Shown: positions 40,048 through 50,992 of the stretch, in pieces | How positions within the stretch are numbered: position 1 is the first letter of the stretch | How the letters are laid out: every line of letters begins with the position of its first letter | Source of the DNA: Aldrovandia affinis | Lineage: Eukaryota; Chordata; Actinopteri; Notacanthiformes; Halosauridae | Assembly: GCA_029706075.1 (NCBI GenBank) | Contig: JAINUG010000113.1 | Span: 1,589,279-1,653,278 of the forward strand | Direction: 5' to 3' | DNA length: 64,000 nucleotides | Translations under genes and position numbers: made by a program | The notes under the pieces: generated by a model | Database searches by the model: none | What the model was told of the DNA's origin: nothing | The model's input: only the letters and a program-made list of their open reading frames with translations

Positions 40048-40216
40048 CGGGTTCGAAGGCCGGGGCCTTTCTGTGTGGAGTTTGCATGTTCTCCCCATGT
40101 CCGCGTGGGTTTCCTCACTCCGGTTTTTTCAAAGACATGCCTTTATTAGTTAAATACTATTGAAATATATGCATTGGTCAATAGGGGTGACCTCTTTTAT
40201 GGATGGATGGATGGAT
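40048..40216 (+). mobile_element. tRNA-derived SINE with (ATGG)n tail and long target duplication
   Basis: Begins at a B-box-like GGGTTCGAAGGC, continues GGGGCCTTTCTGTGTGGAG and TTTGCATGTTCTCCCCATG, and ends in four ATGG units (40200-40216). That body plus (ATGG)n tail is a known fish SINE 3' architecture. It is flanked by an imperfect direct repeat of about 30 bp: GTTTGGGCCAGTGCATTTGG at 40016 and GTTTGGGCCAGTATTTGGAA at 40217. This is consistent with a target-site duplication and 5' truncation on insertion. Confidence 0.72.
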
Positions 40217-40244
40217 GTTTGGGCCAGTATTTGGAATCAGGTCT

Positions 40245-41028
40245 ACCCTTTAAGTTAAATACTAGATAATGGGTCTCTTTAATGTTTGTAGTCAGGTTCC
40301 AAGTGCAATAGTATTGTGCAATCACACCAGCGTGCAGGGAAATGTAGATCAGTAGATGCATATGCTCTAGGAAATGCCCACAAACAAGTTTTGCTGTTTG
40401 TATGTGTGCATCGTTACACATAAAAGTGGAAAAAGTCTTAAAATTGTGGGCAATATTGCATAGAGTGGATCATGGAGTGGAAGTGGAGTCAGCATGGAAA
40501 GATGCTAACCTTTCAAATGAGCCCTCTTTTGTTTAGCCGCTCCCCTGGACGTTAACAGGATAAATAAGGCAAAACATAAAACTAATTGTTTTTACACATG
40601 CCGCTACACTACCCTGAGTTCATTTGCAAGAGATCCAGGACTTGAGGTCACCTGAGTGGTGTGGTGAGCCCTCTCGAGCCACAGTTTAATGAACCGAGAC
40701 TTGGCACCTGCGACCCACTGAGCCAGAGCATTGACCACTGGAGGAGCAGCTGAGAGTTGAGAGTTTTAGGCCCGGGGAATTTCATTAGTGCCAAGTTCAT
40801 TAAGGGTCCTTGTCCGTTCCCTGGAAGAAGAATAAATAAATAAATGATTACTAAAATGAATACGAGTCTCGACAGTCTTCCGCCTTGTACCACGTGAGTC
40901 CATTCCCCTCTGCATCTTTCTTTTAATCTTCTACTCTTTACTAGCAAATTAATCCTCAACATAATTCTAATTGGGCCTTCCTGTCTGAGCTCTTAAATCC
41001 ATTGATTTAGAGGAGGGAATGGCTTTAG

Positions 41029-41032
<4 letters not shown>
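40245..41032. other. non-coding with candidate regulatory block
   Basis: The segment at 40610-40830 is balanced and has TAAT-type cores (GAATTTCATTAGTGCC, AGTTCATTAAGGGTCC). Overlapping frames lack domains. Confidence 0.35.
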
Positions 41033-41065
<33 letters not shown>

Positions 41066-41078
41066 TGTGTGTGTGTGC
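41033..41078. repeat. (GT)n microsatellite
   Basis: A GT run with one CT interruption. Confidence 0.92.
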
Positions 41079-41904
41079 TAAACAGATGTTCCAGTATGAG
41101 GCCATTGCCAGTGATATGTGAAGCATGGCTGTGAGACAGGCTTTGTTTCGAGGGCTGTGGCAAAAGCGTAGCATAATGTCAGTCTCCATTGCCTGCACCT
41201 TTGTGATCTGATTATGGTTGGAATCTTCAGCTTGCATTAGTGTAAATGAAACATATATATATATATATAATTAAATAATGCCAGGGATTACACGTGGCTC
41301 TGTTGAAGAATTAGGACTGGAAATTATAATAAATGACATTTAATTTAAAAAATGTGAAAACTAAAAATAATCATACTAATTATTTAAAGGAGCTAAATAC
41401 AGAATTATGACATTTTTAGAGCATTTGAAATCATGGGGTTCAAGAAATTGATTGATTGAACCTACCCAGCTTGGTGTGTTTGGATCCTAAAGGGTTGGTC
41501 AAGTCCCACATTAATAATTCATTTGGTAACATCCAGTGGTGTATAAAGTACCCAAAAGCCATACTTGAGTAAAAGTAAAGATACCTTACTGGAAAATGAC
41601 TCTGGTAAAAGTGAAAGTCACCTATTAGAATATTTCCCTTATACTCTTTCCCTGGTGTGTGTACAACCTGCTTTCTCTTGACCAATCCGGTTCAATGGTC
41701 TTATGTAGCCTGTAAAGTCAGGGCAGAACCCGTTATGCATGTTGTACATCCATAGCCCTGGGACAGAATATCCCAGTCATAAAACAAAATTAAAATAAAG
41801 TGCTCAGTACTTGAGTGCTGCTACCACATCATAACATAATCATCCACAAAATGACACAAAATCAAAACATGACTGAAGCAGCACTGAAAGTAATAACCCA
41901 GTCA

Positions 41905-44900
41905 TTACCTGGAACTATAAAATTTGCTGTTCATCTTCAACAGAAGTTGGTTCTCAAAATTGTGTGAATGCAGTCTCGCTCTTCTTGGGCTGAAGACAAG
42001 TCCTGCGATGCTAAATAACCTTTCACAGGCTGCTGAGGCAGGTAGAGGCATGTTCAGCTTCACAGACAGTTTGCAAACAGCTGGAAAGGACTTCAGCGAC
42101 TTCAGTCCATATGATCTGCTGAAATGGCCAGGTATCCGTCCAGTTCTTTGGAGCTGTCTTGTGCTTGAGGCGCCTGCAGGGCAGAGAATAAGTCTTCTTT
42201 GTCAGATTAACTGGTGGCATCACCTAGCTGCAGGGAGGGTGCTTCCATTTGTTGCTTGATGTAGTCCATCCCTGAAATATAGTGAGGATGGGATGATCAA
42301 AATATAAATTATAGGATTAATACAACTTTCTAACATGTCATGACCCCAACCTAAGGGTTTGTACTAAATAGTTTGTTTTAATTTGAGGTGTATACATTTA
42401 GTTTCATGTATCCATAATCGATTTGTGAATTTGCCAATATTACAAAGTGTCAAAATGTACACCCATACACTTATTTTTCATTATCCCCATGTTGTCTTAC
42501 CCATTCTGATTGTGGCATCATCCTTTGTCCAAGATGTTCGGAACTTCTGGAAGAAGAATCGCAGCTGCGATCAACTCAGGGTCTTCTGTCATGTGGCCAA
42601 ACCGATTCTTTATTTCCACCTGTATCAGAAATCACAAACGATTTTATTGCCATGTAGGCTTCCACCTACTAGGAATTTGTTTTGGTACATTAGTGCATGA
42701 CAGTAAACAATAAACAAACATTATGCAAGGAATGAGATACAATACAATATACCTGTAGGACATCCACCAAAGGCCTGCAGTATTTCAGTCGCAACTTGAC
42801 TCTGTCAAGTTTGGCGGTCAGCAGGTTGATTGTTGGAAGTAGCCACCCCATCTGGACATTTGCTTCTGCTTGCAAGATGTTGGTTGCCTGGGCGACCGGG
42901 CTCATGGCAGCGGCATACTCTGTGAGGAATGCAAGTTCAGCTGGATTGAACCTGTGATGAAAAAAAAAACAACAACATCGTTTTATAAAACTATATAACC
43001 ATTTCATCGAATTCAACAAATAAATTGCTGGATGAGTAATTAAAGCTGCATGAGAACTTTTTTATAGTTAAATATTCACATTTTTTTGCTATTATGCTTT
43101 TGCTATTATGAATTGGCCTTTATTATGAATTTATTGTTTTAGACTGTCGGTGTACTGGTACACCATCACTTCAATGCAGTGCCGTTTTTTTTTATCACAA
43201 CCAGAGGTGGCGCCAAAGTTCAAAATTTGCCAAAGTTATCTCATGCAGCTTTAACTAAATGGACCAATGATACGTGGAAGTTGGGATACAACTGTGAAAC
43301 AGTTATTAGTGCCCAAGAAAGGGTGGGGAAACACTGACAGTTCATCAATTATGAAATAATAAAACCATAATTCCTTACATTGGAACTTACATTGGAACTT
43401 CAAGTCTGTGCATATGACTCTGATGGCCCCCTCTCCCTTGTCTTTGATGATCCTCAGCAGTCTTTCCACTGCCAGGAACAAAGAGTTCCACCTGGTAGCA
43501 TTTGGGTGCAGCAGCTGGAGGGAGCACACATCTTCAACAGTTTTGGCTGCAAGTGTGGATCTTCCACATTTGTTCCAAAGTGCATTACACTTGCCAAATG
43601 TTGAACGGTACACTTTCTTGCATGCCACACTGGATATTGCTTTCGTGGCATCAACCGTCAAGCTATTAGGTTGAGAAGGTGACAAGCACAGCGCTGGTGC
43701 TTTGGGAGCTTGAACTCCAAACCATCATCTTCATTCAGAAGAGATGACACATCAACAAACTCTTCAGCCTCGTCTTGATCCTCTTGATCCTCTCCATCCT
43801 CTCTTGGTTGAGATGCATCACCATCACTTCCGACTGCATTGTTGTTCTCATCTTCACCAAAAACCTGGAAAGCTTTTATGAAGTTGGAGCCGTTGTCTGT
43901 TGTTGTTCTTACAATCTTCCCCCAAATTTCGAACTCAGAATGGATGTCATTCAGGGCGCTTGCCAACACATCAAATGTGTGTGCACCTCTCAGCCGTTTA
44001 CAGGCTAGGGCTGCTAAGCATCTTTGGAGAATGTCAGGGTCAATCCAATGGGCAGTAACACCAATGAAACTCGGCCTTCTGACAGACCAGCAGTCGGTGG
44101 TGGCGATATGGTCAACTCACCTCATGGCCCCAGTCACCGCCTTGTTCAACCAGAGAGAACGGCTGGAGCCCTTGGGCCACATACTTCATGACAGCTTTGT
44201 CAATGGACCTAAGATAAGATAAGAGGAGGTGGGGGGGTTTGCTACAGCAGCAGTGATGGAGAAAGGTACTGAAGATACACAATATATACAAAGTTATACC
44301 TCTGAGACACAGTGCGGGTGCTGTTACACCTCTGAGACATGGTGCTGTTCACTATGGTGGTCTGCCTGCTGGTGGAGGAGGGAGTCGAGGGAGTCTCAGC
44401 CCTCTTTATCTTTGTTGATGTCAGCTCTCCATATTTTTTAAGTTGGTGCACATGCTTTCTCTGAAACAGACTGCAGTGATAGAGAGACATTTTCTAAGCA
44501 TCACAACTTTAGCTACAGGATTTAAAAGCTACTCAACAACACTAGTCAATGACCATATGTAACATTTCCTATACTAATTATTACACAAATTTACCCAAAC
44601 GCTGTCACATGCTTTGCAAAGCTCCTTCAACCTGTCCCCTCTTACTGCTAGCCTACTAACTGACAGCCTCATTAGCCCCACTTGCTACACACACACACAC
44701 ACAAATCTCCAACTCCAGCCACTGTAGAGAAAAGCAGGACCAAGAATTCCAATGTACTACTTGTTGCATATGGCCTATTCAACTTTAACGTTAATTCATT
44801 CATTCTCCGTCGTGGTTCAATGCGCTCTCGTGCCTCCTGTCATTCCTTCTCAACTCTACTAGTGCAGCAATGCAATGATAGCTAAGTTATAGCTAACGTT

Positions 44901-45338
44901 AGCTACAGTAGCTAAGATGACTCAAATTAATCTGTCTACACTAATGGTCTCATTCGATTCATGATAGCTAGCGAACGTCAGCCAGACATACGCCATGTTA
45001 CCTTGTTATCCCCCCCTCTCTCCCCCGCCACAGATAGCTAACGTTAGCTACACAATCCTGTGGGAACTGCTCTGAACAGGCTATGCTAATGATGATAAGT
45101 AACTAAACATTAATGTTGCGGCTCATGGGATTAATCTTAATTTACTTCAATGTGTTTCTTGAGGTTGGACGGAGAGTTCTTGAATGCCAATATCTCCGTC
45201 ATTTTCGGTAGGCATAAGCAGCACTTCATTCGGTAGGACAAATCTTTTACTCCAAGATAAGAAAACATTTATTGCAAATATGGCCAAGGGTGTTGCCGCC
45301 GGAGTAACAGGTGCCGTTTCCAAATCAATCTCCATCAT
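41905..45338 (-). pseudogene. Tol2-like hAT transposase, six exons, broken
   Basis: Inferred minus-strand exons are 45338-45146, 44460-44300, 44208-43391, 42951-42753, 42619-42501 and 42271-41905. Exon 1 holds the BED zinc finger start (KCCLCLP), and the finger is completed across the splice (LKKHIE then RKH). Exon 3 has TTTDCW, LNDIHSEFEI, TTTDNGSNF, an acidic linker, the CACHLLNL motif and TRWNS. Exon 4 reads LQAEANVQMGWLLP. Exon 6 ends in ASAACERLFSIAGLVF and NFENQLLLKMN, the hAT dimerisation region. Order and wording match Tol2 transposase. Lesions: a frameshift and TAA in exon 1, loss of about 55 residues before TTTDCW, frameshifts near 43660 and 43400, one in exon 5 and one in exon 6, plus an in-frame TAA. 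Exon 2's donor is the least certain boundary. Confidence 0.88.
43040..43254. mobile_element. TTAA-flanked MITE nested in the transposase intron
   Basis: The left end TTAAAGCTGCATGAGAACTT and the right end AAGTTATCTCATGCAGCTTTAA are inverted repeats of about 20 bp. TTAA is at both edges. It is 215 bp long and has no coding capacity. It lies in the intron between exons 3 and 4 of the Tol2-like transposase, so it inserted after that element. TTAA flanks fit a piggyBac-type mechanism; a TWA (Harbinger) reading of the edges is also possible because the flank is palindromic. Confidence 0.78.
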
Positions 45339-45651
45339 GAAGTCTTCTTCCCCAATGATTCATGTACTAGTCCATCGACATGTCTGGACTTGATGAAATT
45401 AGAATTTTAACCGCGGCTTTGAGGGCACCTAACGTGATTAACCAATGATCTAACTTCTTGCAGTTGTGTTTCAAAAACATTGGCTACCAATGTCTTCTGA
45501 TTTTATTTTGTTGTAGTAACGAGTAACGAAGATGCTTATGGGAAATGTATCGGAGTAAAAGTATCAGTTTTCTTTGGAAAATTTAGAGAAGTCGTCAGAA
45601 ATAGAAATAGTAAGTATTTCTACTTCGTTACTATACACTACTGCTAACATC

Positions 45652-47925
45652 AAGCTTGATTTACTTGTTTTGATTATTACTCTTAATCTCATCCTAGTGT
45701 GTGATTACAAAAGCCATTACAAAATCCATTTTTTCCACATTAAAGAATATTTACCTTGAAATGACTTTGAGGAAGTTAACAATTTAATTTATAGTCAAGA
45801 ATATCAAACACATTCATATTTATTTGAAGAAAAACAGAAAGTTCTCAGCACTTAAAAAGTCTGACATTTTGAAGTGTTTGGTCAAAGTAATTGACGAACA
45901 TAAAATTACAAAAAAGGTTAGCGGAAACAGAATCCAAATCTCACATTCCAGTCATACAATATGCAATAAAAGTAAAATATTCCTGCAATAAATCTTATTA
46001 AATAAAACCTCTACTCTTCTGTAGTGCCAGATATATATATATATATATATACAGGTATACGGGACAATATTTTTTAATTAAAATCTGGCCTAATGGAAAA
46101 TTTGTGAGGGCTGTGAAGCATTTTGACTCCCAATTATGATAATTTGGGAGGCATGGACAATCTGTCCAAATGGGAGCAGTAAAGCAGTGCAGGCCCGATT
46201 TCCCCCAGCCGTTCACAGCCTGTTAGGGAAACAGACAGGTCCAGTGGAAAACACCATATGCCTGAAAGGGAACCTAGATCACCCTTTTTTGTTAACAGCT
46301 GAAACAACAGCAACCCTCCCACTCACTGATCTGAGCAAGGGAAGCGTGCAACAAAGTAACGTGGTGGAAAGACCTGTGTGATATTATGTTTTCCACACCA
46401 TTGTTGGATGCTGAATGCACCAGACTTCCTTCAATCTCCCACATCTGTAAATCAGGGACAGGTAATGATAATATGTTGAATAATATAACTTTGCAGCCCT
46501 TGTGTGTCCAGCCAATAAGCAAAATCATTATACTTCCATTTTAAAAGCAGGGGTTGAAATTAATGTGCAGAACACTTAGGTCTAATAGCAGCTCATTAAA
46601 ACAATGGTACACAAGACCTTGTGATAATTCACAGTGTCTCAGCACCCAGAGATAAACTTAGAAACAGTGATTTCCAAGATAACACACACAGCAGATGAAT
46701 GTATATCCTATATATTGTGTCATGATTATTGACATTGAATCGATATAGTGTATTTTCACAGCTATACTGTTTTCCGTATTTGTGAACTCAAAGTTGTGCT
46801 ATTGATGCTAGACTAATGTACCTTAATTGGCCAGCAGCAATGTAAGCTGAACATTTACAGTAGCTACCATCAATCATTCCATAATTGCATAAATGCTACC
46901 TCTCTGACTGTAATTAAATTTGCAATCCCATGTATTGGTGTAGCTTTTGATGATATACTGAGAGCACATAGTGTTTCTCACACTGCAAAGTGAAAGACAT
47001 TGTGATAATGGAACATATTGATTATGTATTCAATGTGATTGGCTACTCACAATTTTGTAGCTTCAGCGGCAGGGCATTGAAGGATCTACCAGTGCCTTCC
47101 TGGCTCTAGCTTCAGGAGGCGAATGTTTGCTTAAAAGGTGTTCAGTGTTTCAGTAAACTTCAAGGTACAAATTGTTAGACAGCACAAATGTTTGGGCTCA
47201 TAAGGTCTGATGATCCTTAGCAGGTGACCTTTTGTAAGGAGCAAGGCCAATGGAATCTAAATATAAGAGGGGGGGGTAGATACAGTAGGTGTAGACAACA
47301 CTGGAGACACAGAGACCTTTTCTGAGAGGAAAAAATACAAGAAAAAAAGACTGTTGCTGAACTAAATAACCCTCTTGGCAAATGGATCTCCTTTTTAAAT
47401 TACCCACTAACACAAGAGCAATGATAAGAAATCGTCTTTTTAAAGCAAGGCAATATAACTTAATGATACTTGTGTTTTTTTTCCTCTCTCTCTTTTCTGT
47501 GCTTAGCCTTTCGGATTCGGATTCCTAATTAATAGTTTACACATTCACGTCCCCCAAATTCTATCACCCTTTATGCATTTTAACAGAGCTGTTTGAGGGG
47601 AAAGATTGTACTTGAAAAATAAACACTTTGCAGATTCCTGATGTGAGGCTAATCTTGAAAATCAATCACTTTGCAACCAGGAGCAGAACTGAACAAAAAA
47701 CGAACTGAGGTTAGAGTAATGAATCACCTCGAGCTAACAATGTGTAAATTCTCCTCTTCTCACCAGCAGGTAGCACTGTTTGCAATATTCCAGCTCAAAG
47801 TGAAAATAAAAGTCAAAATAAGAAGCAACAAAAAACATAGCATTTTTCATGACACTTTCTATACATTTCCTTCTTTCATGCATAGGTAATTAGAGAGAAC
47901 TGATATTAAATGTCACATATTTCTA
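45652..47925. other. non-coding, with (AT)n at 46030-46052
   Basis: No gene recognised. The segment at 46070-46330 is balanced, with CCAATTATGATAATTTGGG, an imperfect palindrome. A 23-bp AT run lies at 46030-46052. Confidence 0.5.
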
Positions 47926-48130
47926 CAATCACAGCTTGACGTTCCATATTTCTGTCATATTGATGAGCTTGTTTTCTTATTATTTTTGGGACAATAATCC
48001 TTTTGTCATGCAGAAAAATGCCATTATTTTTAATGAATGACACATTGCATCCTTAATTTTGTTGGCAGCAGATGACTGTGAAATTAATACAGTTCTTTTT
48101 ACTCGTCCTTCATGAATACGCTTACAAGGG
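47926..48130. promoter_or_regulatory. candidate cis-regulatory block
   Basis: Dense and non-repetitive: TTTTTGGGACAATAATCCTT (SOX-like ACAATAAT), GCCATTATTTTTAATGAATG, TTGCATCCTTAATTTTG and GTGAAATTAATACAG. This is typical texture for homeodomain/SOX-bound conserved elements near developmental genes. Inference only; no conservation data are available here. Confidence 0.3.
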
Positions 48131-49281
48131 AGAAAAAAAACTAATTAATGTCTCCAATAAACCAGCACTGACTCAATGCTCTCGGTTTTTCTTTTTTATA
48201 AAATGTTAAAAAAAAATTTTTTAAAGAAGAAACACAGACAAGACTAACAAATGAACAAAAGGAGTGCATTTATAAAGTGCCTTTCAAGTGCCTCGTCTCA
48301 CTGCACAGTGAACGGAGGAATCCCCCTCATGTACCCTCATAGCACAGGGGAACCATTTTTAACAGATTACAATGCGCCATGCAAAACTAAATCAGTTCAG
48401 GTAGAGAGGCAATGATTTATATACCAAATTAAACAACAAGATGATTATGTGGCCAGAATTAGGGAGGTAGTTTGGAAATTTGAGCAGAACGCCAGGTTCA
48501 ACGCTTATTCTAGTAGACGACTGCCATTGAATCGTTAAAGACCACAGTGAGTCAAGACCACATTTTGCTCTTACAATACAGCACAGTGTCCCCATGACTT
48601 AACTGGAGCATTCAATTATATTTTCCTGAGGGTGTAGTACTATGTACTGGCTTACCGACGCCACTTCCAAAAGCAACCTGGTTTTCCCTGGAGGTCTCAC
48701 ATTACAGTTCTAAATAAGGACAGCTAAATAAAGACTGACAAGTTAGGGGAAGCTCCTCAGACAAGGACGTATAGGACGTTTATTTAATTTGTTGTGACAC
48801 AGTACTTAGGACAATGATGCTTTTGCCATTGCTGTTAAATAAGGCAACGACAATAAAAATGCCCCTCATCCTCGCGAGGCCAGGTGCAAGTTCAAATTCA
48901 AATGTTTCAAATGCAATGTAAATATGTCTCAGCAAAAACCTTTACACACCCTGTTCCAATGATAATTTAGGCTGTCTGGAACATCTCTTTGTTAGCTGGA
49001 TTTGCTTCTTTCGTTCTCATTTCGGTCCATATTGTCATTTACATACTAAATTTGATTGGATAGATTTGATGGGACAGGCCAACGTCAATCCTGTCATGTC
49101 AGTCTGCCTTCCATCTGTGTAGCTTCAGTACATATCCGTCCATCACTTTTATTCAAATGTATCCACATTTTTTTTTTTTTACAAATTAATTGTTTATAAA
49201 GTGACAGCAAATACAACAGAGACCAAGCAGTTATGTACACCCTACTACTTTGACATTCATTTTGAAAAAAGGGAGAAAGAG

Positions 49282-49284
<3 letters not shown>
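48131..49284. other. non-coding, no gene recognised
   Basis: AT-rich; frame minus 48392-48595 has no domain. Long A and T homopolymers near 48210. Confidence 0.5.

Positions 49285-49316
<32 letters not shown>
49285..49316. repeat. (CA)n microsatellite
   Basis: A CA run of about 16 units. Confidence 0.92.
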
Positions 49317-49317
<1 letters not shown>

Positions 49318-49559
49318 CAGGCTGTTATATAGCAGGGCCACCTGTCACACTGAAGTGCCGCTCATGAGAAAGGGAGAGATTTATCTTCCAGACCACTCGA
49401 CCCTCTCCCTTCATCACCCCCCCACCATCCCACCCCACCCCCCACGCACACAGACTTACTCTTCTCTCCCAATATATTTCCCCACATTTAATTAGCTGAA
49501 TGGGTAATAAATTCTGATTCCCCGATGCTATTTATTTATTTATTTATTTATTATGTGAA

Positions 49560-49750
49560 GCACACACACCAGGGCACTAAAACAGCACTCCTTCTTAAGA
49601 AACACGATCAGGCTGCTGCTGATCCGCCCCGTGCCAAATGAATGAGGGATAATCACACTCGTGTCATTGCAGGGAGATTGTTACAGGGAACGTATGTCTC
49701 GTTCTCCTCACATGGTTGATTTTGGCCGCCTCTGAAGAATTCAGAATCTA
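49560..49750. promoter_or_regulatory. candidate cis-regulatory block
   Basis: Follows an (ATTT)n tract at 49530-49552. Contains GATCAGGCTGCTGCTGATCC, AATGAATGAGGGATAATCAC and CATTGCAGGGAGATTGTTAC. Balanced, non-repetitive and non-coding. Regulatory role inferred. Confidence 0.25.
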
Positions 49751-49804
49751 TGCTCGTGAGTGTGTTTATGTGTGCACATGCTTATATGTATGTATGTGCA
49801 TCTC

Positions 49805-49805
<1 letters not shown>

Positions 49806-49851
<46 letters not shown>
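49806..49851. repeat. (GT)n microsatellite
   Basis: A GT run of about 23 units. Confidence 0.95.
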
Positions 49852-49854
<3 letters not shown>

Positions 49855-50377
49855 TTGGGTAGGGGTGGGTGGCTAGATGGGGATACTTGAAGTATTTACA
49901 CTTAGGACCTTTAAAATGTTTAAACTATGATTGTTCGTACTGACTACAACACATATAACCTGTATACACCTCCTGCCAGACAAGTTTTATTTCCCACTAC
50001 TGGCAGCAGCATGGTTCCCATGGAGAATTGAAAATCTTTGACAGGTCTTTGCATGCCACAAATGCCACTCTCAACCCACCTACTTCAAGCAAGTTGCTAG
50101 TTTGGTGTTAAATCTTAGCAAAAACTGTCTGGTGAACCACTTCCCTCCAATTATTTAGTTTATATAACCTTTTTGTTAGGTTGGGTTTGGCCCAGTATCT
50201 CTACAAACACTGTATATAGAGGGGGAAAACAAAATAATTGTATTTTGAAGTAACTCAACTCATTTTGAAGTGATGTGATACTCACAAACCTGATATTTAG
50301 GGTATAGTTAAGTTCAGAAACTGCTTATAACCAAAACCAATGCATGCAACAATGCATAGCCTAGTATAATGAACACA

Positions 50378-50992
50378 AAACCTGGACTTCTGAGCAGTGG
50401 AAGACAGTAATATGGTATGATAAATCATAGTTTACTAATTTCCCTACATCTGGACGGGTTTATGTTTGGAGAAAGCCAAAGGAAGCCTTCAACCCAACTG
50501 TTGCCTGTTCCCAACTGTTAAACATGGTGGTGGATCTGTTGTTGTATGGTCAGCCATCTCATTGGAGTCATTGGGTCCAATTATTACTCTGCATGGTAGA
50601 ATTATGGCCAATGAAAACAAAGCTTTTTTAGACGGCCAGGGACACCCTATGGTGCCAACAGTGTTTCCTCAAGATATCCCATATTCCAAGATGATAATGC
50701 CTCCATACACATCGCTAAAAGGATTCCCGAGTGTTTTCATCAACACAAGGATGTAGTCAAACACCTTCCATGGTCTCCACAATTGGTATATCTAAACACC
50801 ATTGAACCTTGATGGGAAGTTATGGAACATAGAGTGTAGATTTCCACCACCTACATCTCTCAAGTAACTGGAGGCTTTCCTTCTTGAATAATGGTCCAAT
50901 ATCCTGCCAGAAACTGTTCAAAATGTCTATTGCAGCATTCCAAGAAGTGAACAGTGTTCTGAAGGTGAAGGGTGGACCAACTCTTTATTAGT
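50378..50992 (+). pseudogene. Tc1-like transposase, C-terminal part, broken
   Basis: Translation gives SEQWKTVIWYDKS, SGRVYVWRKPKEAFNPT, then (after a frameshift) LFPTVKHGGGSVVVWSAIS and ESLGPIITLHGRI. After a second shift it reads IFQDDNASIH, the second catalytic D region, and TIEPxW around the final E, ending GGPTLY. This order is typical of Tc1/mariner (DD34E) transposases. An in-frame TAG near 50429 and a TGA near 50812 add to the frameshifts. The N-terminal DNA-binding half and the inverted ends were not found, so this is a dead fragment. Confidence 0.85.

Larger units (their letters stand above)
41534..45643 (-). mobile_element. Tol2-like hAT DNA transposon, complete but inactive (4110 bp)
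   Basis: The terminal inverted repeats are CAGTGGTGTATAAAGTAC at the low end and, reading inward from the high end, CAGTAGTGTATAGTAACG. An 8-bp target duplication flanks them: GTAACATC (41526-41533) and CTAACATC (45644-45651), identical at 7 of 8 bases. Eight-bp duplications and CAG-TG ends are hAT hallmarks. The subterminal ACTTGAGTAAAAGTAAAG and the transposase on the minus strand place it with Tol2-like elements. Several frameshifts, a stop and an internal deletion show it cannot make its own transposase. A 215-bp TTAA-flanked MITE has inserted in one intron. Confidence 0.92.
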
